Shown here one piece after another: positions 1 to 8,708 of a stretch of 64,000 nt of DNA. Source of the stretch: Sorghum bicolor. Its lineage: Eukaryota > Streptophyta > Magnoliopsida > Poales > Poaceae. The number at the start of each line of letters is the position of its first letter. The first letter of the stretch is position 1. A program made the translations under genes and the position numbers. The notes under the pieces were generated by a model that saw only the letters and a program-made list of their open reading frames with translations, had not been told where the DNA came from and made no database searches. The DNA lies in NCBI RefSeq assembly GCF_000003195.3, contig NC_012878.2, positions 13,695,104 through 13,759,103 of the forward strand, in the 5' to 3' direction.

Positions 1-2
1 CT

Positions 3-3000
3 TCAGATGTTCAGCAGCGCTTGGATTGCCGATATGGCGCGCAGCCGGATCTGATTGGCTGTCTCTATCTCTTTGATATCATCATCGGCAGAACCTTCTA
101 TCGGCTTCAGCTTCCTCTTCAGCTGCAGCGCTTTGCGGCCGTGGACGTTTCGTTCTTGTTCAAGGTGCTTGATGGTCTCCGGCAGTTGACTCTTTTCTTG
201 CTGGGCTTGGGACAGAGCATCCTCTACTTGCTTGAGTTCGGCCAGTAGAGCTTCTCTTTTTGCCGATAGATCAGATACTTTCTGCTTCAGTGCATCACCT
301 GAGGACTTTAAGGTGCCGATGTTCTTATGTTTCTCGTCGGCTAAGAGTTTTTCTTTCATCATCTCCTCAGAAAGCTGGATTTGAGCGGCTCTATCGGCAA
401 GGCGTCGAGTGGCTCTCTGGTACTGTAGCTGGCGGCTTTCTAGGTATGCAGCATGGAAGAGGGTTTCTTCAGCATCGGCAGGAATTTGGCCTCTAAGGGT
501 TTTGAACAGGGCCTTGGCTGGGTCAGAATCGTTGACCAGTTGAGCAGTGTCTTGATGAAGTATGGCCGATAGCTCCTCCAGCTTAGCCCTGGTTTCTACC
601 GATACAGTTCCAATTGCCCGAGAGGAGCTTGCTTCCTCACCTTCTTCTTCGAAGATATCAATGGCGAAGGAGAATAAGCTATCGGGAGAATCTTGTTCCT
701 GAAAATGAGAATGAAATAAGTCATTTTTATGGTCAAAGCTTCGGCAGACGATGCTGTGGAAAAATTGGATGACTTACTTGTTTCAGGGCAATTTCTTGCC
801 TTTGACTCAAAGATACCGATGGAGCTACAGGTTGATCGGCAGATGTTGCCGATGGAACGATATCGCCAAAAAGAAGACAGGAAGGGTTATGAGACTAAAT
901 GAGAATAAGTTTATCGGCGGAAGTATTGTTGAGATATGTTACCCGGAGGAGGAACAACAGTTGTCTGAATTGGGGAAACCGCCGATGATATAACTGGACC
1001 TGCCGGGCCAGTTGTTTGTTCACCCACGTCAGCTGATGTACCTTCTGTTTGAGGTTCTTCCTGCTGGGGTTCTTCCATCTGTGGTGCTTCCTGCATTGGT
1101 TGGGGAGATGGTGCTTGCTGTGTCTGGACTTCTGGAGAAGAAGGGGAAGATTCCACCGGGATTGGAGACACCGGAGGAGAAGGGGGAGTTGCCACTTTCT
1201 GGCGCTTTGTTCCAGCCTTAGCACCTTGGGTGCCCTTCCTCTTTGGCTGGCTAGACTGGGGGGCATCGGTACCTTGGCGTTTGGCTTTTGCCGATGCACC
1301 AGTTTGCTGCAACAACAAAAAGGAGTTTATGAGCATAGATAGCCGATACAAAGATAGTTAGCATAAATGAAAAGGGTTTGACAAATTGCCCTGAAAGCTT
1401 GCGCCAGAGTGGAAGCAGCTACCGTTGGCGATGTCTGAGTTTTCCTGGTGGTAACTTTCTTGAGGCGCGCACCCCGATGCACGATGGAAGCCAGAGTGGG
1501 AGCATTATGGCCGATTGAGGAGATCGGGCCTGATGGGAACAAGTCGATCGGCTTGCCACTCCTGCTAACCGATGGGGGGGTGTTGTCAACCTGCAAAAGG
1601 AATACAGGGGTAAGTTACCGATGGAAATAGTATTGGAAAATGAGACATCGGTTTAAAATACTTACAGTGTCATCAGGGACTTCGTATTCGGGGTCGATCA
1701 TGCCGCGGTATGAGAGGGCCGATCTGCAGAATAGATTCTCTTTCCATTCTGCCCACCATAGCTTGTATGCCTGAGTGATAAAGGCAGCTGGAACCCATTC
1801 TGACAGATCTACATCTGTATCGGCATTTGGTGGTAGCTGGGCTACTCGAGTCCACTCGAGAAGGTTGGCGATGGGTTCTCTGGGCTTTATCACATCGGCA
1901 TAAGGAAGTGCAATCGGCAACTGGCCGAAAGCTAGCTGGCGAGCTAATGCCGATGGATTATAAAATTCATAGGTTTGGGGAGAGGTTTTTGTGCTACCGA
2001 AGAAATTCACTGGTATGGCTCTGGGAGTCACAATTGCCATCATCACCTCATTGTCCCTGTCGAGAGCTTCATCAAATGGATTGAAGGTCAGAGGGAGCAT
2101 GCTATCTGGGTCGTCATAAGCCAGCCATGGTCGTTCATCTCTGGCCAGACCCTCATACAGAATCTCAAAGAATCGGCCGATCTGATCCGGACTGTTCCCT
2201 AAACCGGGTAAGACTATAACGGCTTCGCCAAAGTTCAAGGGGGCACGCGTTGCCGATTCCTCTTCACCCAACACATGATTTTCGGCTATATCTCTTGGGA
2301 AGTGCTGTGAGAACAAGTTGAAATCAAGGCGCTTATGCAGGTGCAGATTGAGCCACATATTAATAAACCACCAGGGGCCTCCCAAGTTGCCGATGGATTG
2401 GCCAAGCAGGAGTTTCTGGGCTACCTGATGAAGAAGGTGGTAAACAGCGCTGAGCAAATATCGGCCGAGAGGAAATTGGCCACCGCTAGCCAGTCTTTCT
2501 GCTGCCGATAGATAGACAGAAGTCGGTCCTGCCGATCGACCACAGAATACAAACTTGTCCAGCCACATGTTCAGAAAGGTGGTTTGCTCCTTTATGGTGA
2601 CAGGCCCTCTCCCGCGGTACTTCTGGATGTACCCTGACCAACCGCCGATAGCGCGAGTCTCCACTTTGGCACTGGGGGCAGTATCAAAAAAGTGGGTGCT
2701 ATCGGCAGAAGATATATCTAGCCCAGTAAGCATGGCTACATCGGCAAGGGTAGGAGAAGCAGGGCCGTGGCCAAAAACAAAAGTATTGAGAGTGTCTGAC
2801 CAAAAGTAGGATGCAGCTATCAGCAGTGACTCGTTCCTGTGCATATCGGCAATGGATAGCCTAATGCATTGAGCTAGCTTCCTCTCACCCCACTGGACTT
2901 CATAAGAATTGCTGACCCTCAAGAACCAATCTTTCCACCCTACAGTAGGGCTGGGCCAAGAGCGAAAGGTGTCTTTCCACAGATCTAAAGAAAAGTTTTC

Positions 3001-3267
3001 GGCTCTAAAGGGAATCCTGTTGGTTTCTGCATTGATAAGGTCGGTTGGATCTGGATTCCCTAGAGGGCCGAGGCACTGAAGGTGTGGTTGATCGGTAGGG
3101 ATGACAATTTTGTTGGACAACTCCTAGTGTTTTGGGGAATAAAAATACAAAGAAAAAGGAAAAGGAAGATATTCAGTAGGATGAATCGCAGATGAACAGG
3201 AATGCGAGAAAAGGTACAGGAGATGAGATGGAAGTCTGACCTCAGGGACGACGAAGCCAATGGCCAT
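3..3267 (-). CDS. Plant mobile domain (PMD) protein, antisense gene of Tat retrotransposon
   Basis: The predicted protein has about 945 aa in six exons: 3267-3241, 3123-1666, 1590-1390, 1306-943, about 866-778 and 698-3 (stop TGA at 3-5). The long second exon resembles the PMD family, formerly called aminotransferase-like, with stretches such as IRLSIADMHRNESLLIAASY and a W/P-rich core. Exons 3-4 are low-complexity Pro/Ser/Gln with a basic KRKGTQGAKAGTKRQK patch that could be a nuclear signal. The last exon is a coiled coil of about 230 aa, rich in E, K, Q and L, ending near GSADDDIKEIE. I chose the ATG at 3267 because it lies downstream of a minus-strand TATA box and the frame continues across the splice. 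Oddities: intron 3 seems to use a GC donor (AGG|GC at 1390), and the acceptor before exon 5 reads TTTGG instead of an AG, so the copy may be slightly decayed. The function of PMD in transposons is unknown. Splice sites are manual predictions. Confidence 0.72.
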
Positions 3268-3906
3268 CTTGTCGTGAAGAGGACGTTGGAGGGCACCGGA
3301 GTTGATGAAGAGGAATGCTTGTCGGAGATCTTGAGGGTTGTAAATGGCGCCGCCGCTGGAAAAGCAAAGTTGGATAGTAGAATGGTGTAATGGGGGAGGA
3401 GTACCCAAGAAGGAACTATTTATAGGACAAGACGGGCAAGGGCAAATCCGACTTATCTCTTTGCCGCATCCGAGAAGCCCGAGGGTACTCAGGTAGATAT
3501 GGTAACTGTTCGCACGGTAATCCAGGGATTGTGCAGGTGATTTGACGGGAAGCGGTCATTATCTAAAGATAATTTACTGTGCGAGATCTCCTGGTCGGTC
3601 CATCGGCGATATTCTATAACGGTCATCTTGTCGATGGGCGGATAGAGGGGAGGTAACCGTTTTTGCGAATATCCTGGTCAGAGCATCGGCAGATCTTTGT
3701 AACGGTATTGTTGCCGATGTACGACCAAGAAAGATGCCCGTTTAGGAAGTTGGGGATTTCGAGGAATCTGTGGAGGATTAGGATCAGAGTTGTCCAGATT
3801 GAGGTTGTCGGTTACCAGATTAGGAGCATTAATTGCGGAGAAGGCATCATTACTGCAGAGAATTTCGGAGCATTAATAGTTTTATACTCCGAAACTGGGG
3901 GGCATG
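3268..3906. other. Spacer between antisense gene and 3' LTR, with PPT
   Basis: Non-coding spacer holding the antisense promoter and, at its right end (about 3891-3904), the purine run AAACTGGGGGGCA that directly precedes the LTR and acts as polypurine tract. Several GCCGAT/ATCGGC hexamers occur here (3602, 3685, 3713). No other gene is supported. Confidence 0.6.
3416..3426 (-). promoter_or_regulatory. TATA box of the antisense PMD gene
   Basis: The minus strand reads CCTATAAATAG here. Initiation about 30 bp downstream would fall near 3390, leaving a leader of about 120 bp before the ATG at 3267. An in-frame TTG at 3408 would lie upstream of that start site, which argues against it as initiator. 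The promoter is inside the element and separate from the LTR promoter. Confidence 0.55.
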
Positions 3907-4597
3907 TGTTGACACCATTTTTGGGCACGTGTCGAGGATGGCAGGATAGGGTGGCAGTACGATGCGGGTTGGTGATGAGGATGGTTGCCGATGAGGGAGA
4001 GGTTGAATGTGACTAAGTCCACAGGCAGTAATATGGTGCCGATAGCTGGATAAAAAGGTCTGCCGATGACTATGGCAAGGGGATTGCCGATGATGCGAGG
4101 GAGGAGTCTGGAAGCTGCCAGTTGTCATGTGGAGGAGTTTCGGTTTGTCACGAAGGATAGTTTTATTATTTCCTTAATTATTTGCATCGTTTTGTATACG
4201 GATTCCGTGTAATTTGGAATTCGAATTCTAATCGTGTCTGGTTGTAGCTCTTTGAGCAGGGTATAAATATAAACCCTAGGACCTTGTAATAATCAATCAA
4301 GAAATCAATCAAACACACGTTTTTACTCATATTCCAGCATCTATTTTTCGACGACTTCGTCATACCTTTTTCTTTTTATTACGAGTTCTTAGGAATTCGT
4401 CGACTTAAGCTCGGCGTGTTCTCGAGTTCCGCGTGAGTACCTCTTAGCCGTGACATCCGGGCGCATCGCTGTTGTCAGGACTAAAGTATTCGAGTTATCA
4501 CCTTTGCCGATAGCAAGGTCAAATCGGCTGGCACGCCTTAACGTTTGAATCGGGTATTAGCCCTTTGTGTTTGCAGATCAGTTTTGCATCAACAACA
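3907..4597 (+). repeat. 3' LTR of the Tat element
   Basis: The LTR begins TGTTGACACC right after the polypurine tract and ends ...CAACAACA. The exact last base (4594 or 4597) is ambiguous. A TATA box (TATAAATA) sits at 4262-4269, in the usual position for U3/R. The LTR holds six GCCGAT/ATCGGC hexamers. What follows is not a primer binding site but Athila-like interior sequence, so this is a 3' LTR and not a 5' LTR. Confidence 0.75.
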
Positions 4598-6208
4598 CAT
4601 AAACTATGGGAAAACCAAATAAAGATTTTATGCTTATATATATATATTACTTAGTGTGTTTAATTAATAAATAAAGTGGCTATGCTAATCTGTATCTAAT
4701 AAAACTTAAGCATAGATATGATGAATAGTTGCTCTGCCTAATTTGCACATTTTAAGTTCTCTCTCAAGTTTAGACATAACTGTTATAATTTAAAGCTTGC
4801 CCTAGACCTAAACTTGTGGGATGAAAACTTGATCTGAAGTCTAAGTTGTTAACGGATACGATATAGGAAGGTTGAGCTGCTGTTTATCTGTTCCTAGAGA
4901 TGCTAGAATTCTGGAGAATTTATCTTTGAAAATCTTTAAAATGTTGCATGATGAGTTCCTGTATGATGAGAGCTTAAATTCCTACCACAGCCATATATAC
5001 ATGCTTGCTAGACTTTGAGCCACACATTTACTATTTACTGTTTATGAGCATTGAGTATGGTCAAGCTGTGTAGACCCTTAGGAGCTTGTCATGTGGTTAA
5101 ATCAAGATTTCACTTGCACGTTCACTCATATATGCTACTTCTACTCTGGAAGTACCATCCACATATATCCATACATTCCATCTCCAGAATCACCCAAAAA
5201 GATTCTACTCCTAATTTGGGAGAGAATAACCAAAAATATTTCTGTTTTCCCCTTGTGAAATAAATGCTCAAGTTATCTTGTTACTACCACTTGCTATATT
5301 ATCTCAAGAGATGAGTGCTCTAAAAAAAAGAAGAAGAAGAAAATAATACAAGGAAATAAAAAGGAGCAAGTGCTCGGAACCTCGAAAGAAAAGAAAAAGT
5401 GAGACGAGAGGTAAAAATGGACAAGTGTCCGACAGTAGAATTAGGGGTGCAAGATACCCACCTGAGAGAAAAGAAAAAGAAGAGCATCTCATTCTCCTCA
5501 TAAAGTTTCAAAAGCAAGGAAGGTATGTATCCCCTCAGAAGAGCAAAGTAGAATTAGACTTTCACCACCATTGTTTTCACCATTGTTTTCACCATTGTTA
5601 TCACCATCATCACCATATACCATTCATTCGCCACACATGCACATCTTGATTAAACTTGTTGACTTGTTACTTTGGATCCATGGTTTGACTATGCAATACA
5701 TGTCTTGTAAGTATGTATATTTTATCTCCCACCTATGAGCTCCAGATATTAAAGCCTTATTAGAGTAGGATGAGAGAGAAGGCAATGTTACTATGCCTCA
5801 TACCACAAATACCACATATCTTGAGAGAAGGCATATACCATCAATGCCTTGGTAAGGATCCAAAAATACCACAAAAGAGAGACCTGAGAGAATCATACAA
5901 GGAATTCTGAGTTTTATTTGAAAATCTGCAAAAATCCCAGAGCTATAGCTGATCAAGAATAAGAGACATGGCACTTGGCTAGACTGTTCTATCTTTTAAC
6001 CACTCAAGACAGAAGTGACAGTTACAAGTCCCATAGTGAAGGTAAAGTAAGTAAGTTTTAAGTCTTGACAGTTTACTCTAACTCAGAGATGAGATCTTAT
6101 TTAAGAGCATGTGTACCGTCAAATTTTTAAAGATATTGCAGCAACTTCTGATCCATAGCTGAGTCTATCCTTGCTCAGGGATGAGCAAGAGGTAAGCTTG
6201 GGGGAGTT

Positions 6209-7861
6209 TGTTGACGGTCCTTAAGTATCAAATTTAATTATCAAATAAATAAAGAAAAGGATCCAAATAAAATAAAGATCTAGACTTAGGGTTTTATCTG
6301 ACAGAATTCCACGAGTTTTGGTGTTTGTCTATTTCTGCAGGGGGTTATCAGGAAATATGGAAGAAAGGCCCACATGTCAGGATTACGTAAAGATATTAAC
6401 GTGCTGCGCAATTATCTTACATCTAGAAGACTCCAGAAGCCACGAGACCGAAGCGGAGGCGAATCGGGGCCAGAGACAGGGCGCCCGCCCTATCCAACTG
6501 GGCGCCCGCCCTGCCCCTAAGTCCAATCAGGACTCTGCTTTGCGGGAAGTCTCCACCGACCTAAAGGATGAATCTAAACCATACAATCTATGTCGGTTTG
6601 ATCCAAGGGCCCATATTCACTTGAAGGGACTATAAAACCAGACCCCTTGGCCCCTGGAGGAGAGAGCCTCTCAACCCTAATTCATTGTTCCATCAAGGGA
6701 GAAGAAGCCTCTGATCAAGATTAGAGCCGCCACATCAATTAGATATCTAGATTAGCATAGCTACATAGGATTAGAACTAGAAGGAGTCAATCTTCGATTG
6801 GTTTCCGGATCTGTCAGGAGGATTCTTGGTAATTCTCTAATTGTGCTTCTAATTGCTTTCTAATTATCTTTGTTCTTCAATATTATGAATATGACTTTGT
6901 TCTACTTCAATATATTGCTTATGACTTTGCTCTATTTGCTTATATTCAAGATTATATTGTTCTTAGTTTATCATAGTTATGTACTTGGCTTAGTTAGATA
7001 CGATCTATATACATGCTTAGGATCGTATAGCGTTTATCCATCGGATCCATGGGTAAATGATAGATATTGTGTAGGCGTGGTGCTTATACCGTATTTATCT
7101 GCGATTGTACCCAATATGCCAGATCGTGGGGTAGTTCGTGATAGTGACAGCTTCATTGATTCTTATATAGTCCCCCTCTCGTGTATTGGGCTGGCAGAGC
7201 AACATTATTACAGGGGAGTGATTGCTATATTTCTCATATTCCTTGCTAATATCACTATGCATGGGCGTAGTCTTGTCTCGCAATGATTGCTAAGTATGCT
7301 TGCACTAACTATGATATGCTAGACTATATAGTTAAGAATAACTTAGGGAATATTCTTGTAGTTCGTTCTAAAACCATGCTAATGACTTTCTAGAGTATCT
7401 AATTGAGGTGCTTATCATATTTATTATGTGGCTAGATCAGATTAGTTATCCTTGTCACTATTATCATTTCATATATCTATTATGTGACACTTATCCCTGT
7501 ATGAAGAGTTAGATATAATGTTCTCAATTATACATGCAATGATAGATGCTCAATCTCATATTCTATTCTGTAATCAATAGTGATAATTGATTAATCCCTT
7601 CCCAGTGGTAAAAATATAAATAACGATACCTGGAATACTTCCCGGTTAAAATGCTACATCGGTATTAATCTGTGCGCTTGCAGATCCCATTCATTATTTA
7701 TTTAGAAGAGCAATTGCATATTTCAATACCGCGTCTCTCATGTCATGCTGGGGATGACAACTTGGCTTAAGTGGTGTGAGGGATAGGTTTGGCATTTTTG
7801 GCACCGTTGCTAGATTTAGAACTTAGTCTACTTTTGGTAATGATGTTAAGAATACCCAACA
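6209..7861 (+). repeat. 3' LTR of Athila-like copy 1
   Basis: The LTR runs from TGTTGACGG to TACCCAACA, 1653 bp. U3 has paired GGGCGCCCGCCC dodecamers (6479-6490 and 6500-6511), a CACCGACCTAAAGGAT block and a TATA box (TATAAAAC) at 6631. The downstream part holds an ORF with first ATG at 6885 and stop at 7286 (133 aa, hydrophobic N-terminus), also open in copy 2. Near the 3' end (7799-7813) is TGGCACCGTTGC, resembling a tRNA-Asp primer binding site but lying inside the LTR as I define it. Confidence 0.75.
6479..6511 (+). promoter_or_regulatory. Paired GGGCGCCCGCCC boxes in LTR U3 (copy 1)
   Basis: Two identical dodecamers start 21 bp apart, separated by a 9-bp spacer. The TATA box starts 120 bp after the last base of the second box. 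The same arrangement recurs in the LTRs at 30420, 37090 and 43777 (minus). The core GGGCGCCC is palindromic. A role as a dimeric protein-binding site is inference. Confidence 0.5.
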
Positions 7862-8708
7862 GTATCTCAAGAGCAATTCAAGTAATGTCATTCCAACACA
7901 TATGGTGATGTCCATCAAAAATACAAGATTCAAGCCTCAACCATCTATCCCAATGCAATCCTTCGTCACAATGAGATTCACACTTTTTCAATTGGTATGA
8001 AGTGATTTGATTGGTATCACATACCTTTTATGGAAATTGATGACAAAGGAGGAGAAGTTGGAACAAAGATATGATCATGGGAGATGTTGGACAACAAAAG
8101 ATTGGAAGTTGTATGGACATGGACAAAGAGGGAGCAACATTAAGGAAAAAGTTGGATCAAAAGTCTTGGACAAAAGAAAAGCACACAAGTAGGGGGAGCA
8201 AGCTCATGAACCTTGTTTGTTTGCATTTGATCTGTGCATATTCATGTGCTTGCTTGCATTGCATAAGTTTTTAAATTCAATATGCATGCTTGTGTGGTGT
8301 ATGCTAGTTATAGAACTTGATTGATGATATGATAACTAGCATGCATAGGTTGGTAGCTAGACTTGTGTTCTTCAAGTAAAGACTAGACCCTTGCTTATAA
8401 TGTTGATCTCACGGGGTTTCTAGTGTTTTTGTTGTCTAGCTACACATGGTGCTAAGGATGGTGTACAATTGAATGCTTCAAATGCTATCGATTTTGGTAT
8501 TGAGCTACAAAGGTTTATTCTATACACCTTAGCACTTAGTAGGGTTTTATGGTGCTTATCCAAATTTTGACATAGAGCTTAAATGTTGGATAAGTAGCAT
8601 AAAATCCAAAACAAGTTAGCAATTTACACTTGTGTGAAGTGCTAGCTTGAAAAAGCTTAATTTCCATAACTTTATAGAGTTGTCAACAATTACCAAAAAG
8701 GGGGAGAT
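7862..8708 (+). mobile_element. Sirevirus-type Ty1/copia interior, 3' non-coding end
   Basis: This stretch precedes the copia LTR and ends in the polypurine tract AAAAAGGGGGAGAT. A purine-rich tract of the same style (AGTAGGGGGAGC) occurs at about 8189-8200, consistent with the several PPT-like motifs known for Sireviruses. The short ORFs here match no retroelement domain I recognise. The Athila-like copy 1 is inserted at its left end. Confidence 0.6.

Larger units (their letters stand above)
1..4597 (+). mobile_element. Tat-lineage Ty3/gypsy LTR retrotransposon, 3' portion
   Basis: This is the downstream part of an element whose 5' LTR, gag and pol lie left of the window. It shows, in order, an antisense PMD-type gene (3-3267), a spacer, a polypurine tract ending in GGGGGGCA and a + strand 3' LTR with TGTTG...CAACA ends. 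An additional ORF on the opposite strand between pol and the 3' LTR is known for Tat-group elements (for example Grande). Sequence beyond 4597 matches the interior of the Athila-like copy at about 35506, so this element is inserted within an Athila-like element. Lineage is inferred from architecture because no pol is visible here. Confidence 0.75.
4598..7861 (+). mobile_element. Athila-like retrotransposon copy 1, 3' part
   Basis: The block is collinear with 35506-38743 over its whole length, with mostly point differences. 4598-6208 is a non-coding 3' internal region ending in the polypurine tract AAGCTTGGGGGAGTT, followed by the LTR 6209-7861. The left end is cut by the Tat LTR, meaning the Tat element inserted here. 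A short tandem of CACCATTGTTTT-type units lies at about 5570-5615. No gag or pol remains in view. Assignment to the Athila group rests on the LTR style and on the protease-like ORF at the start of copy 2. Confidence 0.75.

Noticed and set aside
1615..3123. PMD protein as a host gene
   Set aside because: It is followed by a polypurine tract and LTR in the layout known for Tat elements, and a second element in the window has the same arrangement.
3124..3408. Start of the PMD protein at codon 3408
   Set aside because: The codon is TTG, and it lies only about 10 bp downstream of the minus TATA box, upstream of the expected transcription start. The ATG at 3267 in the same frame is preferred.
5560..5649. 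His-rich HHCFHHCFHHCYHHHHH ORF as a metal-binding peptide
   Set aside because: It comes from a CACCATTGTTTT short tandem repeat in a non-coding retroelement region; the corresponding site in copy 2 (36476) has the repeat contracted.
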